This document shows positions 1-5,735 of a stretch of DNA of 15,765 bases, one piece after another. This stretch comes from Klenkia sp. (GTDB lineage Bacteria; Actinomycetota; Actinomycetes; Mycobacteriales; Geodermatophilaceae). The position numbers and the translations under genes were made by a program. The stretch spans positions 1 to 15,765 of the forward strand of contig JAOPVM010000195.1 of the NCBI GenBank assembly GCA_025966215.1, written 5' to 3'. The first letter of the stretch is position 1, and every line of letters begins with the position of its first letter. Below the pieces are notes generated by a model. That model was not told where the DNA came from. It saw only the letters and a program-made list of their open reading frames with translations, and searched no databases.

Positions 1-444
1 TCCGGGCAGCGCCGGGACCGGGTCGGCCGTGGTCTGTGCCCCGGCCCGCGGCGGGCGGTGGTGGACGGTCCGCTCCGGGGCGATCCACACCCAGCCGTCG
101 CGCTCCTCGACCGCCCAGGGGGCCGACAGGTCCGCGCGTGGGGGCGGGGTGCCGTCGGCGCCCAGGGAGGGGATGTCCACGCAGCGCCCGTCGGTGGTGA
201 ACCGCCAGCCGTGGTGGGCGCACCGCAGGGTGCCGTCGACGACGGATCCGCTGGTCAGCGGGGTGAGCCGGTGCGGGCAGCGGGCCGACAGCGCGGTGAC
301 CTCGGCGCCGGGCCGCAGCCGCAGGACGACGTAGGGCCGCCCGCCGGCGCCGACGGCGAGCGGGGTGCTCCCGACGTCGTCGGCGCGGGCGACGGGGAAC
401 CAGCCGGTGGAGCCGGGGGAGGGGACAGTCCTCGAGAGGGCCAT
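1..444 (-). CDS. Rieske [2Fe-2S] domain oxygenase-type protein (3' end beyond window)
   Basis: Reading leftward from an ATG at 444-442, the frame stays open for 148 codons to the window edge, so the C-terminal part is missing. The N-terminal segment TGWFPVARADDV (residues 13-24) is typical of the entry to the Rieske domain in ring-hydroxylating and demethylase-type oxygenases. The cluster ligands are visible as C56-P-H58 and C75-A-H-H78, followed by GW and DGRCVDIPSLG, then VEERDGWVWIAPE. This is the standard C-x-H...C-x2-H arrangement, which binds a [2Fe-2S] cluster and passes electrons to a non-heme iron site in full-length oxygenases. That catalytic domain would lie outside the window, so a stand-alone Rieske ferredoxin-like protein cannot be excluded. 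No strong ribosome site precedes the ATG (a GGGGGT lies about 20 nt upstream), so the start is tentative. It is divergent from the DUF485-symporter operon and shares its upstream region. Confidence 0.85.
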   Translation of the reverse strand, partial: MALSRTVPSPGSTGWFPVARADDVGSTPLAVGAGGRPYVVLRLRPGAEVTALSARCPHRLTPLTSGSVVDGTLRCAHHGWRFTTDGRCVDIPSLGADGTPPPRADLSAPWAVEERDGWVWIAPERTVHHRPPRAGAQTTADPVPALPG

Positions 445-533
445 GCACCAGTGGACCGTCCGCGGATCACCCCCGCGTTGCCCGCAGGTGACGAGTTCGC
501 TCCCGGCCAGGCCGCGACGGGTCCCGGCGGGTC

Positions 534-543
534 GTTCCGGAAC
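534..543. promoter_or_regulatory. 10-bp perfect palindrome GTTCCGGAAC in divergent promoter region
   Basis: GTTCCGGAAC is its own reverse complement and lies between the Rieske gene and the transporter operon, overlapping the proposed -35 region of the rightward promoter. It could be a second operator half-site or chance in GC-rich DNA. A directly adjoining CCGCCGGCGG (543-552) is also palindromic but of low complexity. Low confidence in function. Confidence 0.25.
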
Positions 544-564
544 CGCCGGCGGTACCCCTAGTGT
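535..564 (+). promoter_or_regulatory. Putative promoter for DUF485-actP operon
   Basis: A weak -35-like TTCCGG (535-540) is separated by 18 bp from a -10-like TAGTGT (559-564), which fits the actinobacterial TANNNT pattern. The -10 element runs into the palindrome at 561-576, so a repressor bound there would block RNA polymerase. This is inferred from sequence pattern only; the -35 match is poor. Confidence 0.4.
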
Positions 565-576
565 GAGCGCTCACAC
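561..576. promoter_or_regulatory. Perfect 16-bp palindromic operator, LacI-family type
   Basis: GTGTGAGCGCTCACAC is a perfect inverted repeat without spacer. Its central 14 bases, TGTGAGCGCTCACA, are identical to the core of the symmetric (ideal) lac operator, and LacI-family operators commonly have a central CG step in a perfect palindrome. It lies about 30 bp before the DUF485 start and overlaps the proposed -10, so repression of the transporter operon is the likely role; it may also affect the divergent Rieske gene. The half-sites TGTGA and TCACA are those of CRP/GlxR sites, but the spacing is 4 rather than 6. No LacI-family gene is visible in the window. Confidence 0.6.
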
Positions 577-605
577 ACAGTGGACCCACAGTGAGGTTGG
601 ACCCC

Positions 606-962
606 GTGACACAGCCCGAACGCCGGCTCCTCACCCCCGAGGAGTACCGCCGCGCCCAGGACTCCCCGGAGTTCACCGAGCTGCGGCGCCGCTTCCGACG
701 GTTCGCCGTCCCCATGACCGTGGCCTTCCTGACCTGGTACCTGCTGTTCGTCCTGCTCTCCACGTACGCGGTGGAGCTGATGAACACCCAGGTCTTCGGC
801 AACGTCAACCTGGGGATCCTGCTGGGTCTGGGTCAGTTCGTGACGACCTTCCTCATCACCCAGCTCTACGTGGCCTACTCCACCCGGCAGACCGACCCGA
901 TCTCCGACGAGATGCGCGGTCGGCTCGAGACGCACGAGTTCCAGGGGGGTGACCCGCGATGA
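606..962 (+). CDS. DUF485 family small inner-membrane protein
   Basis: This encodes a 118-residue protein of the DUF485 family, which is typically encoded just upstream of ActP/MctC-type monocarboxylate symporters. An N-terminal cytoplasmic-looking stretch with SPEFTELRRRFRRFAVPMT (residues 20-38) is the family hallmark. Two hydrophobic segments follow, at about 33-56 and 68-91, with a short charged tail. I chose the GTG at 606 because GAGG (593-596) sits 9 nt upstream; an in-frame GTG at 591 would add five residues but has no such site. The stop overlaps the symporter start as ATGA, so the two are translationally coupled. The function of DUF485 proteins is not settled; an accessory role in assembly or activity of the symporter is inferred from conserved linkage. 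Confidence 0.9.
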   Translation: MTQPERRLLTPEEYRRAQDSPEFTELRRRFRRFAVPMTVAFLTWYLLFVLLSTYAVELMNTQVFGNVNLGILLGLGQFVTTFLITQLYVAYSTRQTDPISDEMRGRLETHEFQGGDPR

Positions 963-2593
963 CCCCGGAGACCATCGGCGAGCCGGTCATCAACATCTCG
1001 ATCATCGGCGTCTTCGTCCTCATCACGCTGGTCATCACGTTCAAGGCCAGCCGCAACAACACCAGCGCCGCGGACTACTACGCCGCCGGGCGCAACATCT
1101 CCGGCACCCAGAACGGCCTGGCCATCGCCGGGGACTACCTGTCGGCCGCCTCGTTCCTGGGCATCGCCGGGGCCATCGCCGTCTACGGCTACGACGGCTT
1201 CCTGTACTCGATCGGCTTCCTGGTCGCCTGGCTCGTCGCCCTGCTGCTCGTCGCCGAGCTGCTGCGCAACACCGCCCGGTTCACCATGGCCGACGTCCTG
1301 GCCTTCCGGATGCGGCAGGGCCCGGTCCGCACCGCGGCCGCGCTGTCCACGCTGGCCGTCTCGCTGTTCTACCTGCTCGCCCAGATGGCCGGGGCCGGTG
1401 GCCTGGTCACCCTGCTGCTCGGGGTCAGCGGCGCCGGCGCCCAGGCGGCCACGGTGGTCGTGGTCGGCGCGCTGATGATCTTCTACGTCCTCGTCGGTGG
1501 CATGCGCGGCACCACCTACGTGCAGCTGATCAAGGCGACGCTGCTCATCGCCGGTGCGTTCGTGATGACCATCTGGGTGCTCGGCAAGTACGGGTTCAAC
1601 CTGTCCTCGCTGCTCGGTGGTGCGGCCGACACCGCGTCCGCGCAGGCCACCCCGCGCGACGTGCTCTCCCCGATGGGCCAGTACGGCGCCACCGGCACCT
1701 CCAAGCTGGACTTCGTGTCCCTGGGCCTGGCGCTGGTGCTGGGCACCGCGGGCCTGCCGCACGTGCTGATGCGCTTCTACACGGTGCCGACGGCGAAGGA
1801 CGCCCGGAAGTCCGTGGTCTGGGCGATCTGGCTGATCGGGTTCTTCTACCTGTTCAGCCTGGTCATCGGCTACGGCGCCGGCGCGCTGGTCGGGGCCGAC
1901 GAGATCCTCGCCGCCCCCGGCGCGGTCAACTCCGCGGCACCGCTGCTGGCCTTCGAGCTCGGCGGCACCGTGCTGCTGGGCATCATCGCCGGGGTCGCGT
2001 TCGCCACGATCCTCGCCGTCGTGGCCGGGCTGACCATCACCGCGTCGGCGTCCTTCGCCCACGACGTCTACAACTCGGTGATCAAGAAGGGGGCGGCCAC
2101 CGGCAAGCAGGAGGTCCGGGTCGCCCGGATCACCTCGGTGGTCATCGGCGCCGTCGCCATCGGGCTGGGCATCCTGGCCCTGCAGGCCGGGCTGAACATC
2201 GCCTTCCTGGTGGCGCTGGCCTTCGCCGTCGCCGCCTCGGCGAACCTGCCGACGATCCTCTACACGCTGTTCTGGAAGCGCTTCACCACCCAGGGCGCGC
2301 TGTGGTCGATCTACGGCGGGCTGATCAGCTGCCTGGTGCTGATCCTGTTCTCACCGGTCGTGTCCGGGGCGCCGGTCAACCCGGTCACCGGGGTCTCTCC
2401 CTCGCTCATCCAGGGCGACGGCTTCTCCTGGTTCCCGCTCAACAACCCGGGCCTGGTGTCCATCCCGCTGGCCTTCTTCCTGGGCTGGCTGGGCACGATC
2501 GTCTCCAAGGAGAAGCCGGACGTCGACAAGTACGCCGAGCTCGAGGTCCGGTCGCTGACCGGCATCGGCGCCGAGCAGGCCGTCCAGCACTGA
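959..2593 (+). CDS. actP: Cation:acetate/monocarboxylate symporter, SSS family (ActP/MctC-like)
   Basis: This 544-residue, highly hydrophobic protein is a member of the sodium:solute symporter family and matches the length of acetate permeases. The family signature runs from YYAAGRNISG (residues 40-49) through DYLSAASFLGIAG (59-71), followed by AVYGYDGFLYSIG, FTMADVLAFRMRQG and a series of about 13 membrane segments. SAAPLLAFELGG and GVAFATILAVVAGLTITASASFAHD are further ActP-like blocks. It would import acetate, propionate, pyruvate or similar short acids with a cation across the cytoplasmic membrane. The exact substrate cannot be read from sequence, and the actinobacterial homologue MctC takes several monocarboxylates. 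The ATG overlaps the DUF485 stop. Transcription appears to end at the hairpin downstream, and control probably comes from the palindrome at 561-576. Confidence 0.92.
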   Translation: MTPETIGEPVINISIIGVFVLITLVITFKASRNNTSAADYYAAGRNISGTQNGLAIAGDYLSAASFLGIAGAIAVYGYDGFLYSIGFLVAWLVALLLVAELLRNTARFTMADVLAFRMRQGPVRTAAALSTLAVSLFYLLAQMAGAGGLVTLLLGVSGAGAQAATVVVVGALMIFYVLVGGMRGTTYVQLIKATLLIAGAFVMTIWVLGKYGFNLSSLLGGAADTASAQATPRDVLSPMGQYGATGTSKLDFVSLGLALVLGTAGLPHVLMRFYTVPTAKDARKSVVWAIWLIGFFYLFSLVIGYGAGALVGADEILAAPGAVNSAAPLLAFELGGTVLLGIIAGVAFATILAVVAGLTITASASFAHDVYNSVIKKGAATGKQEVRVARITSVVIGAVAIGLGILALQAGLNIAFLVALAFAVAASANLPTILYTLFWKRFTTQGALWSIYGGLISCLVLILFSPVVSGAPVNPVTGVSPSLIQGDGFSWFPLNNPGLVSIPLAFFLGWLGTIVSKEKPDVDKYAELEVRSLTGIGAEQAVQH

Positions 2594-2600
2594 AGAAGGA

Positions 2601-2650
2601 CCCCTCGCCCCCCAGCCCACGCTCCGCGCGGGACGGGGCCCTGCGAGGGG
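2601..2650. terminator. Weak inverted repeat after symporter gene
   Basis: CCCCTCGC (2601-2608) can pair with GCGAGGGG (2643-2650), enclosing a 34-nt GC-rich loop that may fold further. It begins 8 nt after the symporter stop. It may assist the stronger hairpin just downstream; on its own it is a weak terminator candidate. Confidence 0.35.
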
Positions 2651-2657
2651 CCGGACA

Positions 2658-2693
2658 GCAGAGCCCGGCGTCCCTGCGGACGCCGGGCTCTGC
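2658..2693. terminator. Bidirectional hairpin terminator between convergent genes
   Basis: The 16-base arm GCAGAGCCCGGCGTCC (2658-2673) is followed by a 4-nt loop CTGC and the exact complementary arm (2678-2693), giving a perfect 16-bp GC-rich stem. It sits between the symporter stop (2593) and the stop of the leftward ligase (2698), where a two-way terminator is expected. No U-tract follows on either side, which is common for actinobacterial hairpin terminators. Confidence 0.85.
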
Positions 2694-2697
2694 CGCG

Positions 2698-4389
2698 TCA
2701 GCGGGGGACGGCGGAGAGGTCGGCGGCGGCGTCGTCGTAGAGGTCGGCCATCGCCCGGCGCAGCTCGTACTTGAGCACCTTGCCGCCGACGGTCTCGGGC
2801 AGGGCGTCGCTGAACAGCACCGCCTTGGGCGTCTCGAACCCGGCCAGCCGCTCCCGGCACCAGTCGAGGAGTTCGTGCTCGGTGACCGTCGCCCCGGGCG
2901 CGCGGACGACGACGGCGGTCACCGCCTCGCCCCACCGGTCGTGTCGCAGCCCCACCACGGCGGCCTTGGTGACCTGCGGGTGCTCGTGCAGCAGGGCCTC
3001 GACCCGGATGCTCGAGACGTTCTCCCCGCCGCTCTTGATGATGTCCTTGTACCGGTCGACCATGATCCGCAGGCCGTCCTCGTCGACGACGCAGCTGTCC
3101 CCGGAGTGGAACCAGCCGTGGCGGAAGGCCTCCTCGGTGGCCGCTCGGTCGCGGTAGTAGCCGGCGGTGACCACCGGTGAGCGGTAGACGGCCTCGCCGG
3201 GGACGCCGGGGGAGTCCAGCAACGAGCTGCCGTCGACGTCCATGACCGTGGAGGCCAGCAGCGGGCTGGGGATGCCCACGTAGTTCACCGACGAGCCGGC
3301 GCCCCGGTACTTCGCGTCCTCCACGTCGGGCCAGAAACGGTGGCAGCTGATCGCCTCGGTCTGCCCGAAGATGCCGACCAGGGTCAGACCGTCGCCGCAG
3401 GTCGCCTTCAGGGAGTCCCGGACGCCGACCTCGACCGCGCCCCAGCCGTAGACGACCACCCGCAGGGAGCTGGTCCCGGGTCCGGACACCGCGGCCAGCT
3501 CGGCGGCGAAGGCCTTGACCAGCTGGGGTGAGCCGCCCCAGACCGCCGTCCCGCCCTCGCGGACGACCGCCGCGGCCATGTCCGCCGGCACCGGGCGGCG
3601 GCCGACGACCAGTCGGCCACCGGCCAGGAACGCCGACAGCGACAGGATCTGGTCGGCCACGTGGTACACCACGGGCAGGAAGGCGACCTGCACGACGTCG
3701 GCCTCGACCGGGATGCCCCGGGTGAGCGACAGGGCGTAGCCCAGCGCCGCCTGGTGGGCGTAGTGGTGGGACAGCATCACGCCCTTGGGGAGCGCCGTGG
3801 TCCCGGAGGTGAAGAGGATCTCCCAGATGTCGTCGCCGTGGACGGTGGCCTCGGCCTCCGCGGCCGACTGGGCGGTGGTGAAGTCGCCGAAGGAGACGCT
3901 GCCCTGGACCGGGCCGCCGCCGATGGTCACCGTGACGTCCACGGCCAGGTCGCAGGCCTCGAAGGCCGGGCGCACGTGCTCCCACAGCTCGGCGTCCACG
4001 ACGGCGAACCGCGGCTGGGCGAGCTCCACCAGCTGCTGGACGACGTCGGGGGACAGGGACGGGTTGAGCGGCACCGACACCAGCCCGGCCCGGGCGGCGC
4101 CGAGCTTGGTCAGGTACGCCTCGACGGAGTTCTCGCAGACCAGCAGCACCCGGTCCCCGCGCACCAGCCCGGCCGCGAGCAGCCCGTTGGCGATCCGGTC
4201 CACCAGCCCTGCGGCCTCCCGGTAGGTCAGCCGCTCGAACGCCGGGTCGCCGAACGCGCCCGCCCAGCCGGTGATCGCCACCCGGTCGGGCCGGCTGTAG
4301 GTGAGCCGCTCGAGCACGTCACCGACGCTCGTCCGGTTCCACCGGTCGTCGGCCCGGCGGTCGTACAGGCTGTCCACGTCGATGGCCAC
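2698..4389 (-). CDS. Acyl-CoA synthetase / AMP-dependent acid:CoA ligase (ANL superfamily)
   Basis: The 563-residue protein has the full set of adenylate-forming motifs: the P-loop FTSGTTALPKGV (193-204), the FGQTE motif (341-345), GWFHSGD (425-431), the hinge region with DRYKDIIKSGGENVS (445-459), and VGGKVLK with the likely catalytic lysine K537. It should activate a carboxylic acid with ATP to the acyl-AMP and then the acyl-CoA in the cytoplasm; the chain type is not evident. The start is GTG at 4389, preceded on the minus strand by GAGGAG (4395-4400) at 5-nt spacing. The gene stands alone, divergent from the carboxylase operon. Its promoter carries one copy of the operator-like motif also found at the rightward promoter, so it is probably co-regulated with that operon. 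It is clearly different in sequence from the second ligase at 5736-7337, so it is not a recent duplicate. Confidence 0.93.
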   Translation of the reverse strand: MAIDVDSLYDRRADDRWNRTSVGDVLERLTYSRPDRVAITGWAGAFGDPAFERLTYREAAGLVDRIANGLLAAGLVRGDRVLLVCENSVEAYLTKLGAARAGLVSVPLNPSLSPDVVQQLVELAQPRFAVVDAELWEHVRPAFEACDLAVDVTVTIGGGPVQGSVSFGDFTTAQSAAEAEATVHGDDIWEILFTSGTTALPKGVMLSHHYAHQAALGYALSLTRGIPVEADVVQVAFLPVVYHVADQILSLSAFLAGGRLVVGRRPVPADMAAAVVREGGTAVWGGSPQLVKAFAAELAAVSGPGTSSLRVVVYGWGAVEVGVRDSLKATCGDGLTLVGIFGQTEAISCHRFWPDVEDAKYRGAGSSVNYVGIPSPLLASTVMDVDGSSLLDSPGVPGEAVYRSPVVTAGYYRDRAATEEAFRHGWFHSGDSCVVDEDGLRIMVDRYKDIIKSGGENVSSIRVEALLHEHPQVTKAAVVGLRHDRWGEAVTAVVVRAPGATVTEHELLDWCRERLAGFETPKAVLFSDALPETVGGKVLKYELRRAMADLYDDAAADLSAVPR

Positions 4390-4436
4390 GCGCGCTCCTC
4401 GTCCCCGGCCGGGCGTCCTCGCACGGCGTCGTCGGG

Positions 4437-4454
4437 AGTGAACCGTCGACCACT
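4437..4454. promoter_or_regulatory. Operator-like site 1 (probable TetR-type regulator)
   Basis: AGTGAACCGTCGACCACT matches site 2 at 4541-4558 at 14 of 18 positions (shared AGTGAAC-N3-CGA-N-CAC). It lies over the -10 of the leftward promoter and is an imperfect inverted repeat flanked by GAGTG...CACTC (4436-4455). The position suits repression of the leftward ligase. The TetR-family protein encoded at 14231 is the natural candidate to bind it, but this is inference. Confidence 0.5.
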
Positions 4455-4471
4455 CGGCACCCTCCCGTCAA
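4442..4471 (-). promoter_or_regulatory. Putative promoter of the leftward acyl-CoA ligase
   Basis: On the minus strand a good -35 hexamer TTGACG (4471-4466) is followed after 18 bp by GACGGT (4447-4442), an acceptable actinobacterial -10. Transcription would start near 4435, about 45 nt before the GTG start codon. The operator-like site at 4437-4454 covers the -10. The assignment rests on pattern and geometry only. Confidence 0.5.
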
Positions 4472-4502
4472 GGGTGCGGTGTGAGCCGGTGCACATCGGG
4501 TC

Positions 4503-4532
4503 TTGGCTGCGGGCGAGGCGGTCGGCTACGGT
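4503..4532 (+). promoter_or_regulatory. Putative promoter of the rightward carboxylase operon
   Basis: TTGGCT (4503-4508) and TACGGT (4527-4532) form a -35/-10 pair with an 18-bp spacer, the same spacing as the leftward promoter, and both -10 elements share ACGGT. Transcription would start around 4539, giving a leader of about 30 nt before the dehydrogenase ATG at 4571. Operator-like site 2 falls right at and after this start. Confidence 0.5.
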
Positions 4533-4540
4533 GCGGGGGT

Positions 4541-4558
4541 AGTGAACGACCGATCACA
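4541..4558. promoter_or_regulatory. Operator-like site 2 (probable TetR-type regulator)
   Basis: AGTGAACGACCGATCACA contains GTGAACGACCGATCAC, an inverted repeat in which six of eight base pairs match (approximately GTGAWCGRYCGWTCAC). It resembles operators of TetR-family acyl-CoA regulators in size and symmetry. It lies just downstream of the proposed -10 of the rightward promoter and shares 14 of 18 bases with site 1 on the opposite promoter. Binding here would block the operon that also encodes a TetR protein, giving autoregulation. Confidence 0.55.
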
Positions 4559-4570
4559 TGGGAGCGCCCG

Positions 4571-5725
4571 ATGGAGTTCGCCGAGAAGCCCGAGCTGCAG
4601 GCCTTGCGCGAGACCGTGGGTGCCATCGCGGCCCGCTACGGCGGCGCCTACTACGCCGAGCACGCGGCCACGCACGAGCCGCTGACCGAGCTGTGGGCCG
4701 ACCTCGCCCGGGGCGGCTTCATCGGCATCAACGTCCCGGAGGAGTTCGGCGGCGGGGGTGGTGGGCTGGTCGAGCTCGCGATCGTCTGCGAGGAGATCGC
4801 CGCGCAGGGCTGCCCGATGCTGCTGCTCCTGGTGTCGGCGGCGATCTCCGCCGAGGTGATCACCCGGTTCGGCGATGCCGAGCAGAAGCAGCGCTGGCTG
4901 CCGGGCCTGGCCGACGGCACGTCCAAGGTGGTCTTCGCCATCACCGAGCCCGGGGCGGGGTCCAACAGCCACCAGCTCGCCACCACCGCCCGCCGCGAGG
5001 GCGAGGACTGGCTGATCTCGGGCACCAAGTACTACATCTCCGGCGTCGACGAGGCGCAGGCGCTGATGGTCGTGGCGCGCACCGGCACCGACGAGGTCAG
5101 CGGCAAGGCGCAGATGTCGCTGTTCCTGGTGCCCACCGACGCGGCGGGCCTGGTCCCGCAGCCGCTGCCGGTGGACGCGATGCTCCCCGAGCGCCAGTTC
5201 ACGCTGTTCTTCGACGACGTCCGGGTCGGCCCGGAGATGGTCGTCGGGGAGGTCGGTGCCGGGTTCGCCCAGGTGTTCCACGGGCTGAACCCCGAGCGGA
5301 TCACCGGTGCCGCGCTCTGCGTGGGGATCGCCCGGTACGCCCTGGGCAAGGCCACCGCCTACGCCAACGAGCGCACCGTCTGGAAGGCCCCGATCGGGTC
5401 GCACCAGGGCGTCTCGCACCCGCTGGCCAAGGCCGCGATCGAGACCGAGCTGGCCGCGCTGATGACCCGCAAGGCCGCCTGGACCCACGACGCGGGCCTG
5501 CCCGCCGGGGAGTCCTCGAACATGGCCAAGTACGCCGCCGCGGAGGCCGCGCTCGGTGCGGTGGACGCCGCGATCCAGACCCACGGCGGCAACGGGCTGT
5601 CCACCGAGTACGGGCTGGTCCCGTACTGGGGGCTGGCCCGGCTGCTGCGGATCGCCCCGGTGAACCGGGAGATGGTGCTCAACTTCGTCGCCCAGCACAC
5701 CCTCGGCCTGCCCCGCTCGTACTGA
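4571..5725 (+). CDS. Acyl-CoA dehydrogenase (FAD)
   Basis: The 384-residue protein has the normal length and blocks of FAD acyl-CoA dehydrogenases: the N-terminal helical region ending in GGFIGINVPEEFGG (48-61), the FAD/substrate segment FAITEPGAGSN (122-132), SGTKYYISG (150-158), and the C-terminal HGGNGLSTEYGLV (338-350). It would introduce an alpha,beta double bond into an acyl-CoA and pass electrons to ETF. The usual IYEGT loop that carries the catalytic Glu in MCAD-type enzymes is replaced by RIAPVNREM (360-368). LNPERITGA (239-247) places E242 where isovaleryl- and long-chain acyl-CoA dehydrogenases carry their base, so E242 is the likely base. The ATG at 4571 was chosen because GGGAGC lies just upstream (4560-4565). 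The in-frame GTG at 4481 would start before the promoter and cross the operator. It is the first gene of the operon. Confidence 0.93.
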   Translation: MEFAEKPELQALRETVGAIAARYGGAYYAEHAATHEPLTELWADLARGGFIGINVPEEFGGGGGGLVELAIVCEEIAAQGCPMLLLLVSAAISAEVITRFGDAEQKQRWLPGLADGTSKVVFAITEPGAGSNSHQLATTARREGEDWLISGTKYYISGVDEAQALMVVARTGTDEVSGKAQMSLFLVPTDAAGLVPQPLPVDAMLPERQFTLFFDDVRVGPEMVVGEVGAGFAQVFHGLNPERITGAALCVGIARYALGKATAYANERTVWKAPIGSHQGVSHPLAKAAIETELAALMTRKAAWTHDAGLPAGESSNMAKYAAAEAALGAVDAAIQTHGGNGLSTEYGLVPYWGLARLLRIAPVNREMVLNFVAQHTLGLPRSY

Positions 5726-5729
5726 GGAG
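5724..5729 (+). promoter_or_regulatory. Ribosome binding site GAGGAG overlapping the dehydrogenase stop
   Basis: GAGGAG begins within the TGA stop of the dehydrogenase (5723-5725) and lies 6 nt before the GTG start at 5736. It fixes the start of the ligase and couples the two genes closely. Confidence 0.75.
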
Positions 5730-5735
5730 AGCCCC

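Noticed and set aside
58..561. Plus-strand frame opposite the Rieske gene
   Set aside because: The minus strand encodes both Rieske ligand motifs in one open frame; the plus-strand product has no domain and runs into the promoter region.
561..576. CRP/GlxR-type binding site
   Set aside because: The half-sites TGTGA and TCACA fit, but they are separated by 4 bases instead of the 6 of the CRP/GlxR consensus. The spacing matches LacI-family operators instead, although a variant site cannot be fully excluded.
949..3180. A 743-codon plus-strand frame over the symporter and the 3' part of the leftward ligase
   Set aside because: It is a shifted frame of the symporter gene, crosses the terminator hairpin, and has a low-complexity Arg/Gly-rich translation.
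4481..4570. Upstream GTG start at 4481 extending the acyl-CoA dehydrogenase by 30 residues
   Set aside because: The extension lies across the proposed promoter and operator, has no dehydrogenase similarity, and the ATG at 4571 has its own ribosome site and normal family N-terminus.
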